DNA from: Rodentolepis nana
Taxonomy: Eukaryota > Platyhelminthes > Cestoda > Cyclophyllidea > Hymenolepididae
Assembly (NCBI GenBank): GCA_900617975.1
Contig: UZAE01013907.1
Location: forward strand, 1 to 18,109
Length of the DNA stretch: 18,109 nucleotides
Direction of reading: 5' to 3'
How positions within the stretch are numbered: position 1 is the stretch's first letter; every line of letters begins with the position of its first letter. The notes below the pieces were generated by a model, which was not told the DNA's origin, ran no database searches, and saw only the letters and a list, made by a program, of their open reading frames with translations. Shown here one piece after another: positions 1 through 8,772 of the stretch. The position numbers and the translations under genes were made by a program.

Positions 1-275
1 TCATTACCCCTGTGCTGTTTATTGGGTAATTTGACCTTTTAAGGAATATAGTAAATAGAACTGACTGGCTTATAGCTCTGTTGACCTCAGAGTTCATCTT
101 TTATCTCTATGGATTCGATTTTTTTCCCGTTTGCCTCGAAGCCAAGGTTGGTGTAACAGATATATCTCTGCATATTTGTAGGCACTAAGTGTTAAATGTG
201 ATGTTAGAAGTATTCATTTAAACGAACCTGCTTGACACTGGTTGAGAGATCTCCATGGCTATCGTTTATGTTAAA
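1..275. other. No gene seen, window left edge
   Basis: AT-rich sequence with no convincing ORF, splice-bounded exon or repeat that I can relate to the rest of the window. It ends where homology to the first SINE-A copy begins. Confidence 0.5.
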
Positions 276-586
276 AACCATGTTGACTTTCCACCATTTG
301 GTGCACCCTGGGCAACGTATTCTCATACGGCAAGAAAGTCCATTAACCGGCAGTTGACTTCTGACTCCAAACTACAATCGCCTCACTGTATGTCATATTC
401 GGCCATTTCACAGTACTCACCTCACCTTTTTTCTCTACCGTTGTGTCTGTCTGTCTCCTTTGCATCTGTGAATCACTCTCCTATCCCCACCTCTTGGCTT
501 TCTGTTACTTTGATGTTCCTTCCCTCTGGGAAGCTTGAAGTCAACTAAAGGGTTAGTGATAATTATCCTATAGCCTGCCTATATAT
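276..586 (+). mobile_element. SINE-A copy 1, diverged, tail interrupted by copy 2
   Basis: Homology to the family starts at a decayed version of the 5' block (GACTTTCCACC for GACTTACCTCC). It runs through GGTGCACCCTGGGCAACG, the CGTAT/ATACG mini-hairpin, a pyrimidine-rich middle and the 3' block TCAACTAAAGGGTTAGTGAT. The 3' tail is cut at CCTGCC by insertion of copy 2 and resumes after it as an AT microsatellite. No target-site duplication is recognised for this older copy. An open frame of 97 codons crosses it, but the same frame is broken in other copies, so I treat it as non-coding. Confidence 0.8.
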
Positions 587-910
587 TATTATTATTATTT
601 CAAATGGCAGGCGTTTTGAATATTTATCATTAGCCATTCACCTGACTTTGGGCTTCGCAGAGGGAGGAAATCAAAGTGAGAACAATTCGGGAGGAGGAAC
701 AGAAGAGTGATCCGCAGATTTAGAGGAGACAGACAGACACAAAGGCAGAGAAAAGGTGAGATGAGTACTGTGAAAGCTGTGTAATATGACATACAGTGGG
801 GTGATGGTAGTTTGAAGTCAGAAGTCAACTGCCTGTTAATAGACTTTTTTGCCGTATGATTATACGTTGCCCAGGGTGCACCACGTGGAGGTAAGTCTAT
901 CGCACACCCC
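587..910 (-). mobile_element. SINE-A copy 2, nested in the tail of copy 1
   Basis: Read on the minus strand it starts GGGGTGTGCGATAGAC and ends GCCTGCCATTTGAAATAATA with an ATA/AATA repeat tail. A 13-bp duplication CCTGCCTATATAT flanks it at 574-586 and 912-924, so it went into the 3' end of copy 1. The two copies are tail to tail. This gives a relative age: copy 2 is younger than copy 1. Confidence 0.85.
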
Positions 911-911
911 A

Positions 912-915
912 CCTG

Positions 916-950
<35 letters not shown>
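912..950. repeat. AT dinucleotide microsatellite
   Basis: The right-hand target duplication of copy 2 is followed by about 15 AT units. It is most simply read as the expanded remnant of the tail of SINE-A copy 1. Confidence 0.8.
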
Positions 951-1607
951 GAATTTTGAATGAAAAAATGGCCACTTATACCAGTCATTCTTATTCCAGT
1001 TTTATTATTATCATTATTATTGCTTTTCTTCATCATTACCAATTATTGATATACCGGCCTCCAGGTGTCGCGAACATTTTCCTGATTCTAACTTATTAAA
1101 GGAATATGGGACTTACGAGGTCAGATTCGTTTTATGTCGACTGTAACTTGTCATTATCATTATAATTTAATTAAATAGATAATTACAGCCCTCTAATTAA
1201 AGAAATTATGATCACTTTTAAATCTTCCATGGGTTCAATCTTGGGGAGGGGACATGAAATTTAGGGGATTCACACAGTAAAAATAGACGAAACTAGATGC
1301 ACTTCACTTTAACAGTACATTTGCGGAGTGCATAACACTGTCAGAGCTGAAAAAAGAAAAAATCATGCGCACTCGGCCAGACTGGAATGTGTGGTCGCGC
1401 TACTTGTCACTGTTTGGGGTGGCTCTCTGCTTCCAATTGAGTTTATTGCTGACTGTGAGTCCGAAAGTATCACCGCTTTGGTGAATTCCGTATCCAGCCA
1501 ACATTAATGGGCTAGTGCTCTCCGAATGGCTTCTATTTCTCCTTCGAAAGTGGATCTCTTGTGTCCTGCTGCTGCGTAGAAAGAGAGGAGTTCAGAGTAG
1601 GCACCTG
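951..1607. other. Intergenic, nothing recognised
   Basis: No supportable gene. A short ATT-rich run lies near 1005-1022. The rest is non-repetitive within this window as far as I can see. Confidence 0.5.
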
Positions 1608-1897
1608 TAGCGGATTTCGACGCTAGTAAAGCCTGGCTTAAGTCTCAGAAACCTTTGTGATAGATTCTCCCAATTACCGAGTCTAGAGAAGAAGAGACAT
1701 ATCACCGATACGTTTATTCACTAGATACCGAAAGTGAATTGTGTTCACGCAGGGAGCTTAATCATAATCAGGATGGCAGATTAGGTTAAACAAACAGAGG
1801 TTAATGATCGGTCACTGTTTGTACGGTCGCACCTCCCAATCCTGGCGTGCATGCATGCGATGACGTGTTAAGCTATGACGTGTCCTACAGAGTGCAG
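1608..1897 (+). repeat. Rep-B copy 1 (family seen inverted at 3188-3633)
   Basis: This shares a series of blocks with the reverse complement of 3188-3633: TGTAGCGGATT, TAAAGCCTGGCT, AGATTCTCC, CACGCAGGGAGCT, GGATTAGGTTAAACAAACAG-like, GGTCACTGTTTGTACGGTCG and CACCTCCCAATCCTGGC. Blocks are separated by diverged or gapped stretches. There are no terminal inverted repeats, coding potential or clear target duplication, so the class is unknown. It could be an old MITE, a SINE or a decayed fragment of a larger element. Confidence 0.75.
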
Positions 1898-1904
1898 TGA
1901 CCTT

Positions 1905-1965
1905 TAAACTAGCTGTCGGTCAATATTCCCTGCATTGTTTTGCAAACCTTTCATTGAATTATAAT
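1905..1965 (+). repeat. Possible diverged repeat related to 5077-5150
   Basis: The stretch AGCTGTCGGTCAATATTCC-CTGCATTGTTT resembles AGCTAACTGCCAATCAATAGTTCCGCATTGTTT near 5077. Similarity continues weakly for about 40 nt. It may be the continuation of the Rep-B element. This was aligned by eye only. Confidence 0.3.
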
Positions 1966-2126
1966 GATTAAGCTCTGTGTCAGACACACAACCCCAATAA
2001 TCCTATTCAAAATCGTATGGGTGTTACCCCTATACTTATTAGGTTAGGTAAATAATCCCGGGAGCCATTCGAAACTAAGGGAACTTGTCATAGAGACTAT
2101 TGAACATTTATTTACGTACCGTTATT

Positions 2127-2149
2127 GCCTCCGTGGTGCAGGCGGTTAA

Positions 2150-2183
<34 letters not shown>

Positions 2184-2200
2184 GAGCCCACCCGGGGGCG
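2127..2200 (+). tRNA. tRNA-Asn (anticodon GUU), perhaps a retrocopy
   Basis: This is a complete 74-nt cloverleaf. The acceptor stem GCCTCCG pairs with CGGGGGC (one G-U), with discriminator G. The D arm is GTGC/ACGC (one G-U and one C-A mismatch). The anticodon stem TTCGG/CCGAA encloses loop CTGTTAA with anticodon GTT. The variable loop is AGGTT, and the T arm GGTGG/CCACC has loop TTCGAGC. The A box (TGGTGCAGGCGG) and B box (GGTTCGAGCCC) are intact. No CCA is encoded. There is no run of four or more Ts directly downstream, so a normal pol III terminator is missing. Because a target duplication encloses it together with a SINE, it may be a mobile copy rather than a working gene; the sequence alone cannot tell. 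Confidence 0.9.
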
Positions 2201-2216
2201 CGAGCAATGTCTTCTT

Positions 2217-2525
2217 GGGGTGTGGGGTAGACTTACCTCCACGTGGTGCACCCTGGGCAACGTATACTCATACGGCAAATAAGTCTATAAACCGGCAGTT
2301 GACTTCTGAATTCAAACTACCATTACCCTACTGAATGTCATATTCGTCCCCTTCACAGTACTCGCCTAACCCTATCTTTTTCTCTGTTTTTCTCTTTCTT
2401 TTTCTCTGTTGTGTCTGTCTCTTTTACATCTGTGAATCACTCTTCTGCTCCCCCTCTCGAATTTTTTCCACTTTGATGTTTCTTCTTCTCTCTATGTAGC
2501 CTGAAGTCGGGTAATGGGCTAATGG
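2217..2525 (+). mobile_element. SINE-A copy 3 (body of the chimera), 3' tail missing
   Basis: It begins GGGGTGTGGGGTAGACTTACC 16 nt after the tRNA and carries the usual head, the CGTAT-ACTC-ATACG hairpin, the pyrimidine-rich middle and CTGAAGTCGGGTAATGGGCTAATG. It ends there without the terminal GCCTGCCATTTGA/ATAA tail. The start matches the 5' end defined independently by duplications around copies 4, 7 and 8. Confidence 0.85.
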
Positions 2526-2536
2526 CTATTGAACAT

Positions 2537-3187
2537 AATTCAAGGCTTATTAGTGCAGAAACCCACTATCCCTTCATCCTGGTCAACTTAGGCTCCTCTT
2601 CTAAGTTCTTTGATCAATTTTGTCTGTGTATTTGAATTACTTTAGGTTTTGAAAAGCAGTAGAGGTACTTTTTTGGATATTTTGTCTGTGATACCAAATA
2701 TATTGGCAAATTAGCTATTCTCATTACCACTGATCAACACTTAACTTCTTTCAAATGCATTAATTGCATCAAAAGTACACAATCGCATTTTACGATTCGT
2801 AAATGGGTTTAGAAATAGCAAAAAGTCGTTTGTAATTGGAAAAGGCTAATGCACAGGAATTTTTGGCACTTGACAGAATGCAACGTTAGGTTCTAGCAGA
2901 ATTCAGCCTTTAGGTGCGTAGAATTCAATGGGAATCTTGATGAAATCAGACACAAAGTAACTGAAATTTTTTCGTTGAAACTTTTGTCTCAAACCGTTAA
3001 AAAATTAGAAAGTTATCTATTAATATCTTCCGAATCGTCTGATGACCATTTCCAACCTCTAAATCAATGCAATCGAATAATATTCGAGTGCAGGTCTGTC
3101 ATGAATGCAAAGAATTGAAGAAACCAGTTCCTCTGTCATAAATTCCTATCCAAAATGGTGAAATTCTACTTCGGTAGAAGAAAAGAG
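2537..3187. other. Intergenic, nothing recognised
   Basis: Unique-looking AT-rich sequence. No exon with paired splice signals and no repeat assigned. Confidence 0.5.
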
Positions 3188-3633
3188 ACATCTGTGGGAC
3201 CCGTTATCGCTGTGTGCGTGCCAGGATTGGGAGGTGCGGCCGTACAACTCTGTGTGCAGGGACCGTACGATTGGGAGGTGCGGCCGTACAACTCTGTGTG
3301 CAGCGACCACAACTCTGTGTGCAGCGACCGTACAAACAGTGGCCAATCACTAGCCTCTGTTTGTTTGTTGGGAGGTGCGACCGTACAAACAGTGACCAAT
3401 CCTTAACATCTGTTTGTTTAACCTAATCCTCCATCCTGATCATGAGTAGCTCCCTGCGTGTACACACTTGACCGCAATATACGCCCTGAATTAACGTGCT
3501 CCATTCTACACGTCTGTTTCCTTGATAGCTGGGCTATAGCTTATCTGGTTCTGGGAGTCTAGCTAGATGTAGGAGAATCTGCCATAGAGATTTCTGAGCC
3601 AGCCAGGCTTTATTAAGGTAGCAATCCGCTACA
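3188..3633 (-). repeat. Rep-B copy 2, inverted relative to copy 1
   Basis: The reverse complement aligns block by block with 1608-1897. It is longer mainly because the part with GTTTGTACGGTCGCACCTCCCAA is multiplied into a minisatellite (3225-3405). The two copies form an imperfect inverted pair about 1.3 kb apart, with the tRNA/SINE chimera between them. Short ORFs on both strands here arise from the repeat units and are not taken as genes. Confidence 0.75.
3225..3405 (-). repeat. Minisatellite inside Rep-B copy 2
   Basis: On the plus strand the block TTGGGAGGTGCGGCCGTACA followed by ACTCTGTGTGCAG occurs twice about 49 nt apart. A shorter ACAACTCTGTGTGCAGCGACC repeat follows. A GGGAGGTGCGACCGTACAAA/CAGTGACCAATC unit then recurs with CTCTGTTTGTTTG. 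Copy 1 has only one such unit, so the array expanded after the two copies separated. Confidence 0.8.
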
Positions 3634-4282
3634 AAGCTCACAAGAGCAGCATTCCAATGTAAACCCTAATCCACAGCTAAAGGGAAGCTGTTCTTGGATC
3701 TATTACATTTGGATGGCTCTAAAATAAAATAAAGTAAAAATAAAAAAGACGGAAAAATTAACGAGACTAGCCTTTAGTCTGTGGATGGTCAAACTGCTTA
3801 CTGAATTCAGCGGATTTATGAAGTGACAATAATCGGGTGTGGTTAGTGAATTCGGGCTCATTTCTTGCATTTTTACCATAGTTAGTCATGCAATTTGAAT
3901 AGTGGTCGCCAAACCGTTGCCCCTCCTTTCCAAATCGTCGTTCTATCAGATTTTACACTCTGAACTATTAAGAATGTGGCTCAATCAACATCTTGTCTAC
4001 AAATTCCACCGGAAATTGGAGCCATTTGAACGTCTGCGATTGTCGATAGGTTGTAATCACCTTATTTGGATGTAGCCAAATGTGACGGATTCAAGTTGCT
4101 TATTTGCTTTTAGCAACGAGGGTATGCGCGCTACTGCTAGAAAACCTGTTTATTTGGGTGAACTGAACAATAAAAGAAATGATACACTTTTGGAGGAGAT
4201 TGGAACAATAAAATCGGGTGGGAGAGAGGGGGAGTGGGGAATAGTGAAAGTGCAATTTAACTATGACAAAGGCCTGATGTAA
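3634..4282. other. Intergenic, nothing recognised
   Basis: No feature supported. A 66-codon open frame (4082-4282) follows an acceptor-like TTGCTTTTAG, but it has no matching donor or recognisable protein and is not called. Confidence 0.45.
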
Positions 4283-4597
4283 TGTTCACATCACGGGGTG
4301 TGCGATAGACTTACCTCCATGTGGTGCATCCTGGGCGAAAAAGTCTATTACCTGGCAGTTGATTTCTCACTTCAAACTACCATGACCTCACCGTATGTCA
4401 TATTCCACCACTTCCACAGTACTCGCCTCATATTTTTTCTACCTTCGCCTTTGAAACACTTCTGTCCCCCCCTCTCGACTTTCTTTCACTTTTATGTTCC
4501 TTCTCCTCTGTGAAGTCTGGAGTCAACTAAAGGTCTAATGATAACCATCAAAATGTCTGTCATTTGATATAAAAAATAAAAAAAGTGTTTACATCAC
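4283..4597 (+). mobile_element. SINE-A copy 4 with target-site duplication
   Basis: The element proper is 4295-4585. It starts GGGGTGTGCGATAGACTTACC and ends GTCATTTGATATAAAAAATA. Flanking direct repeats are TGTTCACATCAC (4283-4294) and TGTTTACATCAC (4586-4597), 11 of 12 identical. They fix both ends of a full-length copy. It has lost the CGTAT/ATACG hairpin segment between CCTGGGC and AAAAAGTCTATT. Confidence 0.9.
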
Positions 4598-5577
4598 AAA
4601 ATTCATAAACTGTGGTGTAATTTTGATGTTGCAAAGGTAACAACATCGTGGACCTAGATCAAAATTGGTAAATGGCGAGACCTATTGTACATTAAAGAGT
4701 TTGCAAGAGGAATATTTTGAGTATATACTCAAAAAGTCTGTGTTCATTTAATAGGGAAAAACTACTAAAAAACTTACTTTTCGTTGGACAGAAAACGAAT
4801 TGAAATCTGCCATTCAAAAAATGAAAATGAGAATAAAGTGCACAAGCAGTTAAACTGTTTTTTTGGCATGTTCGATATGAGACAATTCATTATTTAACCA
4901 TCTCATCTTCCAAGCAAACACGCTAAAAGTATCGCCTTCATCTGTTTCGTCTACTTTTCAACTCCCCCCCTTCCTACAGTTGAGGTGAATACTGAGATCG
5001 AAGTTGCACGGAAAATCTGCACCGGGCTACTTGTCGCGTATGGAGGAAGTGTGCTCATGAGAGCAGAGGCCTCCCAGCTAACTGCCAATCAATAGTTCCG
5101 CATTGTTTAATGAACCCTTCGTTGTGCCATAACGACGAAGCTATGTGGCAACGTCCTACCCCTGCTGAGATCAATATCACCCGTCAAAGTGTCAAAGAAA
5201 ATCTACACAGTTAATTGGCTTGTCCAAACCTGTCACGAGAAAACTCTTGTAGAGGTTTTCATGAAGTTCAAACTAGATTTGCTGACCCAAATCTAGTGGG
5301 AGGAAAGGGAGTAGCAATTTAATGAAATTTTTTTGCGGAATCACTGAGTATTCAGTTCCAGAGTCAATAGTAAAAATCAAACCAGGAATTTCATCTAAAA
5401 ATGTGTACTGCATGATCAAAATTTATTTGTGAAATTTCTTTTGCTTTCATTGCTAAATCCTTAGAGGTGTAAGAAGAAGAAGAAGAAGAAAGCACCTCGA
5501 CCACCATAGGGAGACACGTCGGTGATAACAAAAGGGGCCTTTTCAAGAGACGTCATGCAAAATCCCTTTTGGTATGA
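4598..5577. other. Intergenic; AGA microsatellite near its end
   Basis: No gene seen. At 5077-5150 there is weak similarity to 1905-1965. Near 5471-5490 there is a short AGA trinucleotide run. The remainder is unassigned. Confidence 0.45.
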
Positions 5578-5913
5578 GGCTCTGTAATATTTATTTATTT
5601 ATATCAAATGGCAGGCGTTTTGATGGTCATCATTAGCTCTTTAGTTGATTTCAGGCTTCATAGAGGAGGAGGAGCATCAAAGTGAAAAAAGTCGAGACGG
5701 GGAGGGAAGAGAAGAGTGTTTCAAAGACGAAGGTTGAAAATTTAGAAAAAAATGTGATGTGGTAGTGTGGAAGTGGTCGAATATGCCATACAGTGGGGTC
5801 ATGGTAGTTTGAAGTCAACTGCCGGTTTATAGACTTTTTAGCCGTATGAGTATACGTTGCCCAGGGTGCACCACGTGGAGGTAAGTCTATCGCACACCCC
5901 GGTTCTGTAATAT
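5578..5913 (-). mobile_element. SINE-A copy 5 with target-site duplication
   Basis: The element is 5591-5900 on the minus strand, from GGGGTGTGCGATAGACTTACC to GCCTGCCATTTGATATAAAT plus an ATAA-repeat tail. Direct repeats GGCTCTGTAATAT (5578-5590) and GGTTCTGTAATAT (5901-5913) match at 12 of 13 positions. Full length with all family blocks, including the 5' GATAGACTT/AAGTCTAT complement (as TATAGACTTTTTAG here). Confidence 0.92.
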
Positions 5914-6842
5914 ACTAAGCACTTCTAAGGGTCTGGATGTATTTACGCACAACTTCAGCGTTGCATTCAGAAGACTCTGAATATTTACTGTCGCTGATAT
6001 CGGTGACATTGCAATAAATCGGAGCACTTTCATTTTCAACTATTTTTTTTATTTTAGGCAACTTAACTAATGGTATTCTATGTTACCTTTTCTCTTAACT
6101 TCGACTTTGTGAAGATAAACAATTGAGATGTACATTTTTAAATCAATTGGCACGCTGATATATTCGAAAATTTTTCATAGCTAAGTTGATAGGATTTACA
6201 GAGGCAGTCATAGTTTATTGCGTGGGTTTGATCGAAATAGCCTTCCACTTTGATTAAAATGACACCTCATTTGAATATTTAAGGGGAGGTCTTGAGATTT
6301 CTTACTCTTTCCTCTCCCTCTTGCTAAAGATGTCAACCTTTCTTTCAAATAGATCTCTTACCCGGAGGTAGTCATTAAAGATGTTCATGAATATACACGA
6401 AATAAAAACTTGAAAGCTAATTCGGTGCTCACATAACGTCATTTCTGCTTAAATGGCATACATTAGGTGATCGGTGACCTTGAAAAATCGGAAATTGATT
6501 TTCGCTTGCTTAAAATCCTGGTACTTGGTCCAAGGTTTACATCTGCTTATAATTATTGTAACAAATTTTCAGACCTGGTACTTTTGGAATAAATCTTAAC
6601 CCAACGCCTGTGTTTGTGTAAGCTATGAGTGATCATTATTCCCTTCAATAGTGCTATGGGAATCGACAGAATACGCGGACAATGGAATGAACTTCGGATG
6701 AAGAGATTTTGAGAAAAAATATTGGTTAGCCTAACACACAGTATTGAAATAACAATAGCGTCTGAGTGTGTGAATACTCTGAGATACATCCCACAAGCAG
6801 GCACTGGAATTCATGCATTTCAAGTAGTATTTTACATCAGAC
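5914..6842. other. Intergenic, nothing recognised
   Basis: AT-rich, with short spurious open frames on both strands and no splice-supported exon or assigned repeat. Confidence 0.45.
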
Positions 6843-7143
6843 TTTATTTATTTCAAATGACAGGCGTTTTGATAGTCAGCATTAGCCATTTAGCTGACTT
6901 CGAGCTTCAACGAAAGGAGGTGGGACATCGAAGTGACGAAAAGTCGAGAGGAGTGACAGAATAATGATTAACAGACGTGAAAGAATCAGACAGACACAAA
7001 GGCAGAGGAAAGGTGAGGTGAGTACTGTGAAGGGGTCGAATATGACATACAGTTGGGGTCATGGTAGTTTGTAGTCAGAAGTCAACTGTCGGTTTATAGA
7101 CTTTTTTGCCGTACCACGCGGAGGTAAGTCTATCGCACACCCC
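6843..7143 (-). mobile_element. SINE-A copy 6, internal deletion in the head
   Basis: Minus-strand copy from GGGGTGTGCGATAGACTTACC to a CATTTGAAATAAATAAAG tail. About 24 nt containing TGCACCCTGGGCAACGTATACTCA are missing between CGTGG and TACGGC. So the A-box-like block and most of the small hairpin are lost. No target duplication was recognised. Confidence 0.88.
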
Positions 7144-7524
7144 ACCTAAGAATTAAATTTGGCCAACGAGTATTTCCGCGCACGGATGATAGGTATGAGT
7201 TAGTGAGGTAAATGGGTTATCATTATTAACCCGATGCGTCATGTCTTGAAATCGATTTTGCCATTTGTTCGAATAGGACTGGGGATTAGTGACAAACATG
7301 CGATTAATTTAGCAATAAGTCGTCGACTTTAAATTACTATGTTGTGCTATTAGAGAGCATGTTAGAACTCCATCCATCGACACGATTTTTTTGTCCCGAG
7401 TGCGTCGAAATTCTTATGGAGACTCAAACAAACCCCAGACAATACTCCCCCTCCAAACTGGCCCGTGCTTACTCCTTCCTGCCAGCTGTTTGATATGCCG
7501 TCTATCAACTATTTCAGGTATCTA
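7144..7524. other. Intergenic flank of mariner
   Basis: No gene or assigned repeat. The final TA (7523-7524) is the left copy of the mariner target duplication. Confidence 0.5.
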
Positions 7525-7550
7525 TTGGGTGGGCAACTAAGTCATTGCCG
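7525..7550 (+). repeat. mariner left terminal inverted repeat
   Basis: 26 bp beginning TTGGGTGGGCAAC, matching the reverse complement of 8745-8770 with one G/A difference at the third base. This is the transposase binding and cleavage end. Confidence 0.93.
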
Positions 7551-7704
7551 TTTTTGTTGACAGATTCACTCTATACTTTCTTTTGTTTTGTTAACGTGGC
7601 CAGAGCATCTAACCTATATTTTTTTCTTACTGTATGGGCTTCTAGGTTAATTATTAAAAATTTTTTTGTTTAATTCTTTAGTTTTGTTTTTATCCCAATT
7701 TAAA

Positions 7705-8695
7705 ATGAAAGAACAGGACGTGCACTTCCGACACATTTTATTGTATTACTTCCGAAAAGGCAANGGAGATGAAGCCTTAAAAGAAAGGCAGTGTCGAAAT
7801 TGGTCTGAAAGATTTCGTTCCGGTGATTTTTCACTGAAAAATTCACAACGATCTGGCCGCCCAGTCGAAGTGGATGAAACCCATATCAAGGCCATTATCG
7901 ATTCAAATCGTCACAGCACAACACGAGATATTGCAGAGAAGCTCAATGTGTCGCATACATGCATTAAAAAAAATTAAAAACCCTTAGTTATGTCAAGAAA
8001 CTTGATTTATGGATCCCTCACCAGTTAAAGGAATTTCATTTGACGCAACGGATTAGCATCTGTGATTCGCCGCTACTGAAACGCAATGAGAATGATCCAT
8101 TTCTGAAGAACCTAGTTACTGGCGACGAAAAGTGGATAGTTTATAACAATGTTACTCGCAAGAGATCATGGGTGAAGCAAGATCAACCAGCCCAAACAGT
8201 ATGAAAAGCAGAGATTCACCAAAAAAAGATTATGCTGTCAGTCTGGTGGGATCACAAAGGAATTTTGTATTTTGAACTCATGCCGCAGAACCAAACGATT
8301 AATTCAAATGTGTATGTTGAAGAACTCGAAAAACTGAAGGATGCAATTGAAGATAAGCGGCCGGCATTATCAAATCGGAAGGGTGTTGTTTTCCATCATG
8401 ATAACGCAAGGCCCCACACGTCTTTGGTTACTCGGCAAAAATTATTGGAACTGGGTTGGGATGTTTTGTCACAACCACCATATAGCCCTGACCTTACGCC
8501 TTCGGATTACCATTTGTTTCGTTCCATGCAAAACTCTTTAAATGGTCAAATTGTTAACAACGCGGATGATGTCGGATCACACCTAATTCAGTTTTTTAAT
8601 AGCAAAGACCAGACATTTTACGAACGGGGAATTTTTACTCTGCCAGAACGATGGAAAAAGGTCATCGACAAGAACGGCCAATATCTAATTGAATA
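7705..8695 (+). pseudogene. mariner transposase, broken by deletion, frameshift and stop
   Basis: The product would be a cut-and-paste DDD transposase with an N-terminal paired helix-turn-helix and a C-terminal catalytic domain. The ATG at 7705 gives MKEQDVHFRHILLYYFRKG. Then about 14 residues are missing before DEALKERQC, next to the ambiguous base at 7764. SGRPVEVDE and STTRDIAEKLNVSHTCI follow. An A-run near 7966-7980 shifts the frame. It continues as YVKKLDLWIPHQL and NENDPFL, TGDEKW, HHDNARPH and PYSPDLTPSDYHLF, and ends NGQYLIE-stop. The catalytic Asp codons are at 8124, 8400 and 8505; the last two are 34 residues apart, the mariner D,D34D pattern. A TGA at 8202-8204 interrupts the catalytic domain. 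The motifs read like the honeybee-type (mellifera) subfamily. Not functional as read. Confidence 0.95.
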
Positions 8696-8744
8696 AAGTT
8701 ATATTTTTAAAGAAAAATTCCGAATTTGCCTTCTTATTTGAAAT

Positions 8745-8770
8745 CGGCAATGACTTAGTTGCCCACCTAA
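8745..8770 (-). repeat. mariner right terminal inverted repeat
   Basis: The reverse complement reads TTAGGTGGGCAACTAAGTCA and on to GCCG, matching the left end. It is followed by the TA duplication at 8771-8772. Confidence 0.93.
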
Positions 8771-8772
8771 TA

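Larger units (their letters stand above)
2097..2536 (+). mobile_element. tRNA-Asn/SINE-A chimeric retroinsertion with 11-bp TSD
   Basis: The perfect direct repeat CTATTGAACAT occurs at 2097-2107 and 2526-2536. Between them lie 19 nt of leader, a full tRNA-Asn (2127-2200), a 16-nt spacer, and a SINE-A copy (2217-2525) whose homology to the family stops exactly where the right-hand duplication begins. So tRNA and SINE look inserted as one unit. Known background: tRNA genes are transcribed by pol III from internal A and B boxes, and start a few nucleotides upstream. A read-through transcript from a tRNA gene into an adjacent SINE would have this layout. Odd point: the 3' end stops at GGGCTAATG and lacks the hairpin and ATAA tail carried by other copies. 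Confidence 0.75.
7525..8770 (+). mobile_element. mariner transposon, mellifera-like, nearly complete
   Basis: A DNA transposon of the Tc1/mariner superfamily, 1246 bp. The left end TTGGGTGGGCAACTAAGTCA and the reverse complement of the right end TTAGGTGGGCAACTAAGTCA agree at 25 of the first 26 positions. The element is bounded by TA at 7523-7524 and 8771-8772, the expected target duplication. One transposase gene lies inside on the plus strand. At 1246 bp it is about 40 bp short of the typical full length of the family, which fits the deletion seen in the N-terminal coding part. The well-kept terminal repeats suggest it could still be bound and moved by a transposase supplied from elsewhere; that is inference. 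Confidence 0.95.

Noticed and set aside
255..548. 97-codon open frame (DFPPFGAPWATY-like), with similar frames in 2125-2334, 15972-16172 and, on the minus strand, 595-975 and 15551-15814
   Set aside because: All lie in SINE-A copies in the same frame. The frame is broken or shifted in other copies (4, 6, 9), has no conserved start, and ends at different places. It is a by-product of repeat sequence, though automated annotation could mistake it for a protein family.
3146..3426. Overlapping open frames on both strands
   Set aside because: Produced by the GC-richer minisatellite units in Rep-B copy 2; repeated residues only mirror the DNA repeat.
4082..4282. 66-codon open frame after an acceptor-like TTGCTTTTAG
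   Set aside because: Fairly protein-like composition, but no matching donor, no second exon in phase and no recognised family.
7666..7704. Upstream extension of the mariner transposase frame
   Set aside because: The extra residues come from a non-ATG start in AT-rich leader sequence; the family start MKEQ at 7705 fits better.
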